Positions 1 to 9,593 are shown, counted from the first letter of the stretch. The stretch: DNA of 64,000 nucleotides from Herbaspirillum sp. ST 5-3 (GCF_004804275.1 NZ_STGI01000004.1:455605-519604), one strand, 5' to 3'. Made by a program: numbers and translations. The notes: a model not told the origin generated them from the sequence alone.

Positions 1-135
1 GATTTACCCAAGTATTGCCAGGTTTTTATAGACTTATTGCAATGCATCCGGCAAATACGCCCTGCTGATCCGAGGCCCGGAAGTGAATTATTGCAATATT
101 GACAGCAGACAATGAAATAACGCTGTTTGCAGATC

Positions 136-166
136 GGGGCCGTCTTCCAGACGAAAGGCCGGCCCC
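136..166 (-). terminator. weak hairpin downstream of phaC
   Basis: A GC-rich inverted repeat (GGGGCC at 136-141 pairing with GGCCCC at 161-166, with a smaller internal stem) lies just after the phaC stop on the minus strand. There is no clear U-run, so it may be a transcript-end structure rather than a classic intrinsic terminator. Nothing else recognisable is seen in the first 180 bases. Confidence 0.25.
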
Positions 167-180
167 AACCCTGTTTCTGC

Positions 181-1896
181 CTAACCTGCCTTGACCTTTA
201 CATATCGGCCCGGTGCCGGCTCGATCGCCTTGTACTGCGCATTGCCATACTTGCGCGGTGCGGCGATCTGTTTTCCGGCATTCTTGGCCAGGAACGCGGA
301 CCACTCGGGCCACCAGCTTCCCGGATTCTCCTTCGCTGCGTTCAACCAATCCTGTGCGTTGTCCGTAGCGTGATCATTGGTCCAATAGCTGCGCTTCTTC
401 TTCGCAGGCGGGTTGATCACGCCTGCAATATGGCCCGACGCACCAAGAATGAAGCGATTGCGATTGCGTTTCTTCGGATTGATCAGCTGAGTGGATTCGA
501 ATGCAGCCGTCCACGGCACGATGTGATCTTCTTTCGATCCGTAAATGAAGGCCGGAGCATCGATCTTCGACAGATCGATCTTCTCTCCCGCGACGCTGAG
601 CTTGCCCGGCACCCGCAGGCTGTTGTCCAGATACAGATTGCGCAGGTACCAGCAGAACATCGGCCCCGGCAGATTCGTCGCATCTGCGTTCCAGTAAAGA
701 AGGTCGAATGCCGGCGGATCTTCCCCCTTCAGGTAATTCGTATTCACGTAATTCCACACCAGGTCGTTTGGCCGCAGGCTGGAGAACGCCGAGGTGAAAT
801 CACGTCCTGGCATGAGTCCGCCGTTTCCAATGGACTGTTCGCGCATCGCAACCTGCGCCTCGTCGATAAAGACGTCGATGACGCCGGTATTGGAAAAATC
901 GAGCAGCGCGGTCAGCAGCGTCATGCTGGCAACCGGGTTCTCGCGACGGCCGTAGAGCAAGGCCAGTGCCGCGGAGAGAATCGTCCCGCCGACGCAAAAT
1001 CCGAGTGCGTTGATTTGCTCCTGCCCGGATATCTCCTGCGCCACCTTGATCGCCCGCACTGCGCCTTCAAGAATATAGTCGTCCCAAGTCAGATGCCCTA
1101 GCGAGGCGTCCGGATTCACCCATGACACGAGAAACACCGTGTGTCCTTGCTCAATCGCGTAACGTACGAGAGAGTTCTCGGGCTGCAGGTCGAGGATGTA
1201 ATACTTGTTAATGCACGGCGGCACCAACAGCAGCGGCCGCTCGTACACTTTTTTCGTCAGCGGCTTGTACTGAATCAACTGAAAAAGCTGGTTTTCAAAA
1301 ACGACGGCGCCTTCGGTATTGGCGACGTTCTTGCCGACCGAGAAAGCCGTTTCATCGGACTGAGAGATATGCCCTTTTTGCAGATCCTCGAGCATGTGCG
1401 CAATGCCTTTTGTGAGGCTCTCACCCTTGGTTTCGATGATCTTCTTCTGCGCCTCCGGATTGGTCACCAGGAAGTTCGCAGGCGACATGGCGTCCACCAT
1501 CTGCTGGACCGCAAACCGGATCTTTTGCTTTGCCTTGGGCGACGCCTCGACGGAGTCGGCCATCGATGTCAGGAATCGTGCGTTCAGCAGGTAGGCCGCC
1601 GCGTTGAAGGCATACAAGGGATTCGTTTTCCATTCCGCGCCGGAGAACCTCTTGTCGGAGATTGCCGGCGTCTTTGAATTCAGCATTTCCTGCCATAAGG
1701 CGGACAACTGCTGCATGTACTGATTTTGCAATTGCGCAACGACTGTCGGATCAATCGTGGCGCCGAATTCCTTGATGGTTGCCGTAATCGGCTTGGTATC
1801 GAGCGGAGGCGTTTTCAGCCACGCCTGCCACGCGTTCGGATCGGCGAGTTGCGACATCCATGCGTTGGCACCGGCTTGAGGCGGGAACATGTTCAT
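181..1896 (-). CDS. phaC: class I poly(3-hydroxyalkanoate) synthase PhaC
   Basis: PHA synthase polymerises (R)-3-hydroxyacyl-CoA into polyhydroxyalkanoate at the granule surface. The 571-residue product has the normal length for class I PhaC: an N-terminal region (about 1-190), then an alpha/beta-hydrolase domain. The lipase-like box GFCVGG places the catalytic Cys at residue 301; the probable Asp is in KEDHIVPW (D457) and the His in GASGHIAGVINPP (H489). The PhaC-typical VPPCINKYYILDL and VFLVSWVNPD segments are also present. The start (MNMFPPQAG) fits the family. A phaA/phaB pair, if present, would lie beyond the left edge. The neighbour at 1949 is divergent. Confidence 0.97.
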   Translation of the reverse strand: MNMFPPQAGANAWMSQLADPNAWQAWLKTPPLDTKPITATIKEFGATIDPTVVAQLQNQYMQQLSALWQEMLNSKTPAISDKRFSGAEWKTNPLYAFNAAAYLLNARFLTSMADSVEASPKAKQKIRFAVQQMVDAMSPANFLVTNPEAQKKIIETKGESLTKGIAHMLEDLQKGHISQSDETAFSVGKNVANTEGAVVFENQLFQLIQYKPLTKKVYERPLLLVPPCINKYYILDLQPENSLVRYAIEQGHTVFLVSWVNPDASLGHLTWDDYILEGAVRAIKVAQEISGQEQINALGFCVGGTILSAALALLYGRRENPVASMTLLTALLDFSNTGVIDVFIDEAQVAMREQSIGNGGLMPGRDFTSAFSSLRPNDLVWNYVNTNYLKGEDPPAFDLLYWNADATNLPGPMFCWYLRNLYLDNSLRVPGKLSVAGEKIDLSKIDAPAFIYGSKEDHIVPWTAAFESTQLINPKKRNRNRFILGASGHIAGVINPPAKKKRSYWTNDHATDNAQDWLNAAKENPGSWWPEWSAFLAKNAGKQIAAPRKYGNAQYKAIEPAPGRYVKVKAG

Positions 1897-1948
1897 GCTT
1901 CTTTCTCTAATATGGCGTAATGTTACGGATCGGGAGTGCTAAAGATTT

Positions 1949-2194
1949 ATGTATATCGTCGCCATCGCATGGATTTATGTTGTATTGATGATGTCAATCA
2001 CCGAGCAATCAGTGATTGCCGGGATAATGACCTTCCTGCTGTATGGCGTGTTGCCCCTGGCGATCATTTTATACGTGATGGGTAGTCCCCGACGCAAACG
2101 CGACCGTGCGAACCCGCAAAAATTTCCGCCTGCACCGTCAGCCGAAGCATTGACATCCGCGAAAGAGGAAACAAAAGCAGAGGCGTCCGATTGA
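1949..2194 (+). CDS. small two-helix membrane protein, function unknown
   Basis: An 81-residue protein with two hydrophobic segments (about residues 2-17 and 21-43), followed by a basic stretch (SPRRKRDR) and a charged, Ala/Glu/Lys-rich tail. The layout suggests two short membrane helices with a cytoplasmic tail. It lies between phaC (divergent) and pgeF (convergent, 32 bases beyond its stop). I recognise no named family; similar short proteins occur as uncharacterised genes in Burkholderiales. The codon pattern and membrane profile make it likely to be real. Confidence 0.6.
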   Translation: MYIVAIAWIYVVLMMSITEQSVIAGIMTFLLYGVLPLAIILYVMGSPRRKRDRANPQKFPPAPSAEALTSAKEETKAEASD

Positions 2195-2226
2195 CGATCG
2201 GCATATTCGCCGATTCTGTGCAGGGC

Positions 2227-2976
2227 CTACTTGAGCCAAATCAACGACGCCATCCGCCCGGTGACCTTGTCGCGTCGATAGGAGTAAAAGCGCCGCGCCT
2301 CCGTCACTGTGCACAACCCGCCTCCATAGACTTGCCCTACCCCCGCGCTTGCCAGCCTGGTGCGGGCAAGACGGTAAATGTCCGCCAGATATTTCCGCTG
2401 ATCGGGTAGCGCCCTGAATGCCGATGCCATTGACGCATCGCGTTCGACAAAGGCGTCGAACACATCCTGTCCCACCTCAAAGGAACGAGGGCCGATTGCC
2501 GGCCCCATCCAGGCGAGGATATCGCCCGCGCCTGCATCGCGCATGCGTAAGACAGTGTTTTCCAGTACGCCGGATGCCAGCCCGCGCCAGCCGGCATGCG
2601 CAGCGCCGACGACGCGGCCCTGCACGTCGCAAAACAGGACGGGAAGGCAATCCGCCGTCTGGATGACGCACACGACGCCGGCCTGCGTTGCAATGCTCGC
2701 GTCCGCGTTCGGCGCGTTCGTTGCATCGGCCGCGTCAAGCACGACAGTGCCGTGCACCTGCGACAACCATGCGGGCTCACCACGTAACGCTGTGCGCAGC
2801 AGCGCGCGATTCTTTGCCACGGCATCGGGATCATCGCCCACATGTGTGCCCAGGTTCAGACCACCGCCGCCCGCCCCATCGTCATAAGGCGTACGACTGA
2901 ATCCGCCCGTCCGCGTGGTCGATATCGCACCTACGTTGGCGGGAGCGTTGATCCAGTCGGGAGTGATGAAATCCAT
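2227..2976 (-). CDS. pgeF: peptidoglycan editing factor PgeF (YfiH/laccase-domain family)
   Basis: A 249-residue member of the YfiH (multicopper polyphenol oxidase-like) family. In E. coli PgeF removes mis-incorporated serine from UDP-MurNAc peptide intermediates; homologues have also been reported with purine nucleoside phosphorylase activity. The metal/catalytic residues typical of the family are visible: H75 in SQVHG, C110 in TADCLP and H127 in AAHAGWRG, plus the N-terminal TTRTGGFS. It follows rluD on the same strand with a 15-base gap, a common proteobacterial rluD-pgeF arrangement, so co-transcription is likely. Confidence 0.92.
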   Translation of the reverse strand: MDFITPDWINAPANVGAISTTRTGGFSRTPYDDGAGGGGLNLGTHVGDDPDAVAKNRALLRTALRGEPAWLSQVHGTVVLDAADATNAPNADASIATQAGVVCVIQTADCLPVLFCDVQGRVVGAAHAGWRGLASGVLENTVLRMRDAGAGDILAWMGPAIGPRSFEVGQDVFDAFVERDASMASAFRALPDQRKYLADIYRLARTRLASAGVGQVYGGGLCTVTEARRFYSYRRDKVTGRMASLIWLK

Positions 2977-2991
2977 GCGTTCGCCGTGAAA

Positions 2992-4026
2992 TCATTCAAT
3001 GACAAAATCGTTGATGCCGGCACGCTGCAGCAACTCTGTCAAATCGGCCGGCAAGCCAGCCGTCCATTCCATCGGCTTGCCGGACGATGGATGAATCAGG
3101 CCGAGGCGATACGCGTGCAGCGCCTGGCGCCCGAACACGGAAGCCAGATGCGGCTTCCCGTACAAGGGATCGCCCACCAGCGTAAAGCCGATCGCTTGCA
3201 TGTGAACCCGAATCTGGTGTGTGCGGCCAGTTTCCAATTGACAGCGCACCAGACTCACCGCCCGGCCGTCCAGCGTACCTGCCGCGACGCGTTGATAATG
3301 CGTGACCGCGGGCTTTGCGCTTTCGTGTTCCGAGACGGCCATCTTGATGCGATCGCGCGGATGCCTGCCGATCGCCGCATCGACTACTCCATTCGCCCGT
3401 GGCGTGCCCCAGACCAGAGCCAGGTATTCGCGCTTGACGGTCCGGGCTTGCAACTGGCGCACCAGATCGGTTTGCGACTGGAGCGTCTTCGCCACGACCA
3501 TCAAGCCGCTGGTGTCCTTGTCCAGTCGATGCACGATGCCGGCACGCGGCACGCCGGCAAGCGATGGCAAATGATGCAGCAAACCGTTGAGCAAAGTTCC
3601 GGACCAATTGCCCGCAGCCGGATGCACCACCAGGCCCGCCGGCTTGTCGAGCACCAGGATCGCAGCATCTTCGTGGACAATCGCCAGGTCCATCGGCTCA
3701 GGCTTGAACGCCTGTTCTTCCGGCGCGGCCTGCGGCTGAATGATAATGGTTTCATCGCCGAGAACGGGTGTCTTCGCGCGTGCCGGCTGACCGTCGATGG
3801 TCACGTATCCGGCATCGATCCATTGCTGCAGGCGGCTGCGTGAGTACTCAGGAACAAGTTGCGACATCACCTTGTCCAGTCGCACGCCACAGAATTCGGG
3901 CGTCAGCTTCAGTACAATCGGGGACAACTCCGGCGCGGCGCTGTCAACATCGCCATCGTCAATATCGGTTTCAGGTATGGATTGGTTCAAAATGGGCGTT
4001 TCAGTTGATATCGCTGCAAGCTGCAT
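2992..4026 (-). CDS. rluD: 23S rRNA pseudouridine synthase RluD
   Basis: RluD makes pseudouridines 1911, 1915 and 1917 in helix 69 of 23S rRNA. The 344-residue protein has an acidic N-terminal extension (about 1-35), an S4 RNA-binding domain (about 47-105), then the RluA/RluD catalytic domain with HRLDKDTSG (catalytic D169) and the downstream RTHQIRVH motif. It is divergent from bamD, a widely conserved gene pair, with only 44 bases between the two start codons, so their promoters overlap. pgeF follows. Confidence 0.94.
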   Translation of the reverse strand: MQLAAISTETPILNQSIPETDIDDGDVDSAAPELSPIVLKLTPEFCGVRLDKVMSQLVPEYSRSRLQQWIDAGYVTIDGQPARAKTPVLGDETIIIQPQAAPEEQAFKPEPMDLAIVHEDAAILVLDKPAGLVVHPAAGNWSGTLLNGLLHHLPSLAGVPRAGIVHRLDKDTSGLMVVAKTLQSQTDLVRQLQARTVKREYLALVWGTPRANGVVDAAIGRHPRDRIKMAVSEHESAKPAVTHYQRVAAGTLDGRAVSLVRCQLETGRTHQIRVHMQAIGFTLVGDPLYGKPHLASVFGRQALHAYRLGLIHPSSGKPMEWTAGLPADLTELLQRAGINDFVIE

Positions 4027-4030
4027 CGGC

Positions 4031-4036
4031 TATAAT
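4031..4036 (+). promoter_or_regulatory. candidate -10 element for bamD
   Basis: A perfect TATAAT hexamer lies 35 bases before the bamD start and just outside the divergent rluD start. The best -35 candidate (TTGATA, 4005-4010) is 20 bases away, which is longer than ideal. The compact divergent spacing makes a bamD promoter here likely; the exact -35 is uncertain. Confidence 0.4.
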
Positions 4037-4070
4037 CGTGGCCTTGTCCAGATGTGCTCTCGCAAACGTC

Positions 4071-4868
4071 ATGCATAAAAGATCGTTGAAGTTCGCTGCC
4101 ATTGCCCTTGCTTTGTCCCTGTCCGGATGCGGTCTGTTCCCGGAGAAGATCGACGAAACCAAGGATTGGTCAGCCTCCAAATTATACTCGGAGGCCCGCG
4201 ACGAATTGTCGAGCGGTAATTTTGAAAAAGCAGTCCAGTACTTTGAAAAGCTGGAATCGCGTTATCCGTTCGGGACGTACGCACAACAGGCACAGATGGA
4301 AGTCGCTTACGCCTATTATCGCCAGGGCGACCAGGCGCAAGCCCTGGCGGCCGTCGAGCGCTTCATCAAGCTGCATCCGAATCACCCGAACGTCGACTAC
4401 ATGTACTACCTGCGCGGGCTGATCAACTTCAATGACAAGGTCAGCTTTCTCGACTTTCTGTCGAAGCAGGATCCGAGCGAACGCGACCCGAAAGCCGCGC
4501 GCGACGCCTTCGACTCGTTCAAGCAGCTGGCCGAGCGTTTTCCTGACAGCATCTACACCAAGGATGCGCTCGCCCGCATGAAGTACCTGGTCAATGCGAT
4601 GGCGCAGTATGAGGTGCACGTGGCCGATTACTACTATCGCCGCGGCGCTTACCTGGCGGCGGCGAATCGCGCACAGATCGCGGTGAATGAATACCGTGAC
4701 GCACCGGCGATCGAGGAAGCCTTGTTCATCATGGTGCGTTCTTATGATGCGCTCGGCCTGCCGGAATTGCGCGATGACGCGGAGCGTGTGATGCGGAAGA
4801 ATTTCCCGAACAGCGTCTTTTTCAAAGGCGGTCCCGATCGCAGCGGACCTTGGTGGAAGATCTGGTAA
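4071..4868 (+). CDS. bamD: outer membrane assembly lipoprotein BamD
   Basis: BamD is the essential lipoprotein of the BAM complex, which inserts beta-barrel proteins in the outer membrane. From the ATG at 4071 the product has 265 residues. It begins with a lipoprotein signal peptide ending in LSLSGC (lipidated Cys at about residue 20), followed by tetratricopeptide-like repeats (YSEARDELSSGNFEKAVQYFEKL, then AYAYYRQGDQAQALAAVERFIKLHPNHP). The frame stays open further upstream but only antisense to rluD; the signal peptide fixes this start. It is divergent from rluD. Confidence 0.95.
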   Translation: MHKRSLKFAAIALALSLSGCGLFPEKIDETKDWSASKLYSEARDELSSGNFEKAVQYFEKLESRYPFGTYAQQAQMEVAYAYYRQGDQAQALAAVERFIKLHPNHPNVDYMYYLRGLINFNDKVSFLDFLSKQDPSERDPKAARDAFDSFKQLAERFPDSIYTKDALARMKYLVNAMAQYEVHVADYYYRRGAYLAAANRAQIAVNEYRDAPAIEEALFIMVRSYDALGLPELRDDAERVMRKNFPNSVFFKGGPDRSGPWWKIW

Positions 4869-4907
4869 GGCCGTTACGCATTCGACAATTCGAACAACCT
4901 CGGCGGG

Positions 4908-5684
4908 TCAGTCCGCGACCCGCCGTCGGAACACCCAGCTTTTTTCGGTCGAGGCTTTCTCGTCGAACGCATAGCCTTCGGCGTCAAATGCCTTCAGCTT
5001 CTCCACTCGCCTGATCCCGTTCTCTGCCGCAAAACGCGCCATCAAGCCGCGCGCCCGTTTCGCATAGAACGAAATCACCTTGTACCTGCCGCCTTTCCAG
5101 TCTTCAAAAACCGGCGTGACGACTTGCGCGCGCAGCAGTTTTGGCTTGACCGCCTTGAAGTACTCTTCCGAGGCAAGGTTGACCAGCATGTCGGACTTCT
5201 TCGTTCGCATGGTTTCATTGAGTGCCTCTGTCACGACACCGCCCCAGAATGCATACAAATCCTTGCCGCGCGCGTTCGCCAGCCGCGTGCCCATTTCTAG
5301 ACGGTAGGGCTGCATCAGATCCAGCGGGCGCAGCACGCCGTACAGGCCGGATAAAATACGGATGTGGGTCTGCGTGTAGTCAAGTTGCCTTTTCGACAAA
5401 GTTGATGCGCTCAACCCCTCGTAGACATCGCCGTTGAATGCCAGGATCGCCTGCTTTGCGGCTGGCCGGGTAAATTCGCGTGTCCAGGATGCATATCGCG
5501 CGACGTTCAGCACAGCCAAGGGATCGGAAATACGCATGAGGCTGGCAAGCTGTGCCGGCGAGAGCCGTTTCAAGGTGTTGATCAGCTCGGCGGAATGCTC
5601 GATAAAATCCGGCAAGGTGTATTTATCCGTAGACGCTGGTGTGTCATAGTTGAGGGTTTTGGCAGGCGACAGAACGATCAGCAT
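4908..5684 (-). CDS. yaaA: peroxide stress protein YaaA (DUF328)
   Basis: YaaA-family proteins help cells resist hydrogen peroxide by limiting free iron and DNA damage. The 258-residue product starts at [16 protein letters not shown], the canonical family N-terminus. Other signatures visible are [30 protein letters not shown] and the C-terminal KAFDAEGY. The frame is open 66 codons further upstream, but that extension is low-complexity, unlike the family, and runs antisense into the next gene. The stop codon sits inside an inverted repeat (4901-4909 with 4917-4925) that could help end transcripts from both sides. Confidence 0.9.
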   Translation of the reverse strand: MLIVLSPAKTLNYDTPASTDKYTLPDFIEHSAELINTLKRLSPAQLASLMRISDPLAVLNVARYASWTREFTRPAAKQAILAFNGDVYEGLSASTLSKRQLDYTQTHIRILSGLYGVLRPLDLMQPYRLEMGTRLANARGKDLYAFWGGVVTEALNETMRTKKSDMLVNLASEEYFKAVKPKLLRAQVVTPVFEDWKGGRYKVISFYAKRARGLMARFAAENGIRRVEKLKAFDAEGYAFDEKASTEKSWVFRRRVAD

Positions 5685-5718
5685 TTGAATCCGGTTTGAA
5701 TAATCAAGATTGGCCGCA

Positions 5719-6177
5719 ATGATACCGAAACGCATTGTTCTCGACACCAACGTTTGTCTGGACTTGTTTGTCTTCCGCGATCCACGCTGGGCGTCTCTGC
5801 TGGCCGCGCTTCGCAATCGCACCGTCGAAGCAGTCACGCGTAGCGACTGCCGAACCGAATGGTTAATGGTCCTCGAATACAAACACTTGCCGCTGGATCC
5901 GGAGACGCGCCCGATCGCCGCCGCAGAATTCGATGCCTTGATTACCTGTGTCTCGACTGATGAGACGCGTCCACGCGTGGACGTCCAATTGCCCGTCTGC
6001 AGCGATCCGGACGATCAGAAATTTCTCGAACTGGCACGCGACGCGTTTGCGCAAACGCTGATCACCAAGGACAAGGCACTCCTGAAGCTCGCCAGGCGAA
6101 CCGCGCGCGCAGGCTTGTTCGGCATTGTGACACCCGAAAAATGGTCACTCGATGCATCGCTGCAGTGCTCTGTATAA
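5719..6177 (+). CDS. PIN-domain protein (putative toxin component, PIN family)
   Basis: A 152-residue PIN-domain protein, a fold of Mg2+-dependent RNases found in VapC-type toxins. The start [19 protein letters not shown] carries the first acidic residue (D in LDTN). Later acidic positions include [12 protein letters not shown] and [12 protein letters not shown], matching the COG1569-type 'toxin component, PIN family' proteins. A TTG nine bases upstream is another possible start. There is no antitoxin-like gene beside it, so an active toxin-antitoxin pair is not supported. It is divergent from yaaA with only 34 bases between the starts. Confidence 0.8.
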   Translation: MIPKRIVLDTNVCLDLFVFRDPRWASLLAALRNRTVEAVTRSDCRTEWLMVLEYKHLPLDPETRPIAAAEFDALITCVSTDETRPRVDVQLPVCSDPDDQKFLELARDAFAQTLITKDKALLKLARRTARAGLFGIVTPEKWSLDASLQCSV

Positions 6178-6210
6178 AATGCCACATTCACCTTATCTCA
6201 CTGACCGAGC

Positions 6211-7398
6211 ATGAACACGCCAGCCACCCCCGCCCTGACCGATCACCTGCCCACGCTGCAATCCCGGCTGCCCAACGTGGGTACCACGATTTTCACGGTC
6301 ATGTCCGCGCTAGCGACGGAAAAAAGCGCAGTCAACCTCGGACAGGGTTTTCCCGACTTCGACTGCGATCCGGCATTGATTGATGCGGTGACAGGCGCCA
6401 TGAAAGGCGGCCTGAACCAATATCCGCCGATGACGGGCGTGCCGGCGCTTCGGGAGGCGATTGCGGCGAAGATCGCGGGAATCTACCAGCACAAATACGA
6501 TGCTGCGACCGAAATAACGGTGACGGCAGGGGCAACCCAGGCCATCCTGACAGCCATCCTGTGCTGTGTGCATCCTGGTGATGAGGTGCTCATCATCGAG
6601 CCGGTCTACGACAGCTACGTCCCGGCGATCGAGCTTGCGGGCGGCAAACCAGTATTCGTGCAAATGGAAGTCGGTCCACAAGGCTATTCGGTGCCATGGT
6701 CGAAGGTCGCCGCCGCGATCAATGCCCGGACCAGGCTCATCATGATCAATTCGCCACACAATCCAACCGGATCGGTGCTGCGCGAGGCGGATATCCGAAC
6801 ATTGGCCGATATCGTTCGTGGAACGAATATCCTTGTCGTGTCGGACGAAGTCTACGAACACATGGTGTTCGACGGCGCGCGCCATGAATCGGTCTGCCGC
6901 CATCCCGAGCTCGCGGCGCGCTCATTCGTCATTTCGAGTTTTGGAAAAACCTATCATGTCACTGGCTGGAAAGTCGGTTATGTCGCGGCCCCGGCAGCGC
7001 TCAGTGCGGAGTTTCGCAAGGTGCACCAGTTCAACGTGTTTACCGTCAATACGCCGGTACAGCACGGCCTTGCGCAGTACATGGCAGATCCCCGCCCGTA
7101 TCTCGAGCTGCCGATTTTCTATCAACGCAAGCGCGATCTGTTCCGCAGCGGGCTGAATACAACCCGGTTCAAGCTCTTGCCGTCGGATGGCACGTATTTC
7201 CAGTGTGTCGACTATTCGGACATCTCGTCGATGCCGGAAGCCGACTTCGCGAAATGGCTGACGGCGGAAATCGGCGTCGCCGCCATTCCTGTATCCGCCT
7301 TCTACAACCAGCCGAAGGAATCCGGCATCGTGCGCTTCTGCTTTGCGAAGAAGGACGAAACCCTGCGGTCGGCACTTGAAAGGCTTGCAAGCCTGTAA
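6211..7398 (+). CDS. methionine aminotransferase (YbdL-like, class I/II PLP enzyme)
   Basis: A 395-residue fold-type I PLP aminotransferase. Visible motifs are LGQGFPDF (substrate/cofactor loop), SPHNPTG (N184), VSDEVYEH (D212, Y215) and SSFGKTYHVTGWKVGY with the Schiff-base lysine at K246. The NLGQGFPDF and KTYHVTGWKVGY forms match the methionine/kynurenine-oxoglutarate transaminase subgroup (E. coli YbdL), which uses Met, Phe and His and can serve methionine salvage. It starts 33 bases after the PIN gene stop, so co-transcription is possible. The exact substrate is inferred from the family. Confidence 0.87.
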   Translation: MNTPATPALTDHLPTLQSRLPNVGTTIFTVMSALATEKSAVNLGQGFPDFDCDPALIDAVTGAMKGGLNQYPPMTGVPALREAIAAKIAGIYQHKYDAATEITVTAGATQAILTAILCCVHPGDEVLIIEPVYDSYVPAIELAGGKPVFVQMEVGPQGYSVPWSKVAAAINARTRLIMINSPHNPTGSVLREADIRTLADIVRGTNILVVSDEVYEHMVFDGARHESVCRHPELAARSFVISSFGKTYHVTGWKVGYVAAPAALSAEFRKVHQFNVFTVNTPVQHGLAQYMADPRPYLELPIFYQRKRDLFRSGLNTTRFKLLPSDGTYFQCVDYSDISSMPEADFAKWLTAEIGVAAIPVSAFYNQPKESGIVRFCFAKKDETLRSALERLASL

Positions 7399-7582
7399 AA
7401 AGTCTCTTATGCTGCACCTCAATAGTGCGCAAAAACAACCGATAACAATCATAGCGCCTGGTGGCAAAACCGCCTCAAGCGGTTAAACGGCCACCGAGCA
7501 ATACGCACCATATTGCGCACCACGTTGCAAATGTGACAGTGTAGTTCCCGTTCTCGCAACCCAATTCACTCGGAGGGGTAGC

Positions 7583-8731
7583 ATGAGTGACCAGCGACGC
7601 CTCAGTATTGCCGACCTTGTCGTGGGCGAACCGCTGCCATTTGATGTCTATGGCGAGGGGAACAAACTGCTGCTCCGTCGAGGCTACATCGTCGAAAGCG
7701 AGCACCTGGCGGAAGAACTGGTGCAGCGCGGCGTCTTCATTGATGCCGGCCAGGCAGAACGTCTCGCCCAGGCAAAGAAAGAAGCGCAAGCTGTCCGGCT
7801 CGAAATTCCCTCCGCATTACGCTTCATTAATCTCGCCACCAAGCGCCTCGAACGTCTGCTCTACAACCTGAATAACGAAGACAACGCGCAGGGCAAGATT
7901 CTCGAAGTCGCCAAAGCGCTTTCCTACGCGTTCGACATTAACGCCGACATTGCGATCGCAAGCGTGTTTCTTAATCAGGCCGCGGCCAATTACGCGGTGC
8001 GACACTGCGTCGACACTGCACTGATTGCACAACTGATTTCGCGAGCGATGAAGAAGTCCCCGGACGAGATACAAGTCACCATGGCTGCCGCATTAACGAT
8101 GAACATCGCGATGCTGCGGCAGCAAGACCAATTGGAAAACAAGCAGGAGCCCCTTACGCCTGCCGAAACTGAAATCATCAAGACGCATGCCGAGAAAGGC
8201 GTGGAAATCCTGAAGCAGGTCGGCATCACCAATCCGGCATGGCTCTCCTATGTCGAACTTCATCACGAAAACGAAGATGGTTCGGGTTATCCGCTTGGAA
8301 AAGAGATCAAGGAAATACCGCAAAACGCAAAAATCCTTGCCTTGGCCGACCGCTACTGCGCGTCCGTCTCCATCAGAAAATACCGCAAGACGCTCCTGCC
8401 GAGCGCGGCATTGCGCGACGTGCTGCTTCCCGACGGAAAACCGAGCGATCCCATGCTCGCGGCATACTTCATCAAGGAGTTGGGGCCACAGCCTCCAGGT
8501 AGTTTCGTCCGTCTCCAGAATGGCGAAATCGCTGTCGTGACCCGCAAGGGGAAAGCTGCCAACACGCCGATCGTCCATTCCTTCATCGGACCACGCGGCG
8601 CGCCCTTGTCCTTCCCCATCCAGCGCGACACTGGCAAGGAGCTGTATGCGATCCGCGATCTCCTTTCAGGACAGCAGGCGACTTTGCGGTTCAGCATGCA
8701 GCAACTCTGGGGAGAAGAAGCGGCGCTCTGA
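7583..8731 (+). CDS. degenerate HD-GYP domain protein
   Basis: A 382-residue protein with an N-terminal region (1-80) resembling the segment found before HD-GYP domains, then an HD-GYP-like domain (about 90-290). HD-GYP enzymes hydrolyse cyclic di-GMP. The HHENEDGSGYP segment (GYP at 235-237), H141 and H202 are present. Where active enzymes have the LLHDIGK dyad, this protein reads ALTMNIAML (M173-N174), so the metal-binding HD pair is lost and catalysis is doubtful; it may act as a c-di-GMP receptor or scaffold. GGAGGG lies ahead of the ATG. Downstream is a convergent GST gene. Confidence 0.8.
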   Translation: MSDQRRLSIADLVVGEPLPFDVYGEGNKLLLRRGYIVESEHLAEELVQRGVFIDAGQAERLAQAKKEAQAVRLEIPSALRFINLATKRLERLLYNLNNEDNAQGKILEVAKALSYAFDINADIAIASVFLNQAAANYAVRHCVDTALIAQLISRAMKKSPDEIQVTMAAALTMNIAMLRQQDQLENKQEPLTPAETEIIKTHAEKGVEILKQVGITNPAWLSYVELHHENEDGSGYPLGKEIKEIPQNAKILALADRYCASVSIRKYRKTLLPSAALRDVLLPDGKPSDPMLAAYFIKELGPQPPGSFVRLQNGEIAVVTRKGKAANTPIVHSFIGPRGAPLSFPIQRDTGKELYAIRDLLSGQQATLRFSMQQLWGEEAAL

Positions 8732-8789
8732 TCAGACCTGGCAATGAACGTCATTCGCAACCCGGCATCGGATTGCAGCGCACATTGTG

Positions 8790-9440
8790 TCAGGTGCTCT
8801 TGCGTTTCATCATCAATTCCTGATTCGCCTTGCGGTCCGCGTTGACCCGTTGCGCAGTCGGGCGCTCACCCAGCATGCGTGTGTACTCGCGTACAGGCAA
8901 ATCCACCAGCACGTCCGTGCCGTAGATGGCCTTCGACGCGAGGCTAACCAAGGGCAGATGTGCCAGCCCTGCGCAGTCCGCCATCGTGAATTCCGCGCCG
9001 GCGATAAACGGCGAAAACTTAGCCAACCGGGCAAAGGCCTTTGCATTGCGGGTCAAGAGCTTTTGTGTCCGCTCCTTGACCTCATCGCTTACCTTGCCGC
9101 CGAAGAACGCTTCGGCATACAGCTCGCGCGCCACCAGTTCCAGATGCAGTTCCATGAAAGTGATCAGTTCGCGTACCTTCGCCGCCGCAAACGGATCGGC
9201 CGGCAGCAAAGGCTTTTCCGGGTAGGCTGCTTCGAGATACTCCATCATCACCTGCGATTCGCACAGGGTTCCTTGCTCCGTTTCGAAGAACGGCACTTTG
9301 CCGAGCGGCGAACGTGCGAGCAACTCGGGCGAACGATCAGTCCAGACCAGCTCCTCCTCAAATGCAACGCCTTTTTCAAGCAAGGCGAATTTGACTTTGT
9401 TGTAGTAATTGCTGACGGCGAAGCCGCAGAGTTTCAGCAT
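8790..9440 (-). CDS. glutathione S-transferase family protein
   Basis: A 216-residue soluble GST. The N-terminal thioredoxin-fold half begins MLKLCGFAVSNYYNKVKFAL and contains the glutathione gamma-glutamyl site region (PLGKVPFFETEQGTLCESQVMMEYLE, with E-S). An alpha-helical C-terminal half includes SPFIAGAEFTMADCAGLAHLPL. The start is set by the fold and a GGGAGA ribosome site; upstream in-frame codons do not resemble GST. GSTs conjugate or reduce electrophiles with glutathione; the substrate here is unknown. It is convergent with the HD-GYP gene and divergent from the enoyl-CoA hydratase gene. Confidence 0.88.
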   Translation of the reverse strand: MLKLCGFAVSNYYNKVKFALLEKGVAFEEELVWTDRSPELLARSPLGKVPFFETEQGTLCESQVMMEYLEAAYPEKPLLPADPFAAAKVRELITFMELHLELVARELYAEAFFGGKVSDEVKERTQKLLTRNAKAFARLAKFSPFIAGAEFTMADCAGLAHLPLVSLASKAIYGTDVLVDLPVREYTRMLGERPTAQRVNADRKANQELMMKRKST

Positions 9441-9593
9441 GGGTGTCTCCCTGAGTTGTTGATATGGAACGTTCAAGCTTACCTCAAGCTGCGCGTGCTT
9501 GCTGGCCGCTCCCAATGCGTTTGACGGATGAACAAACCGATTCCGCACATTTCGGCAATAATATCGATCATAAGCCACTCACTCGACCCACAC

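Noticed and set aside
5710-6177. Complete VapBC-type toxin-antitoxin pair
   Set aside because: Only a PIN-domain protein is present; no antitoxin-like gene overlaps or adjoins it.
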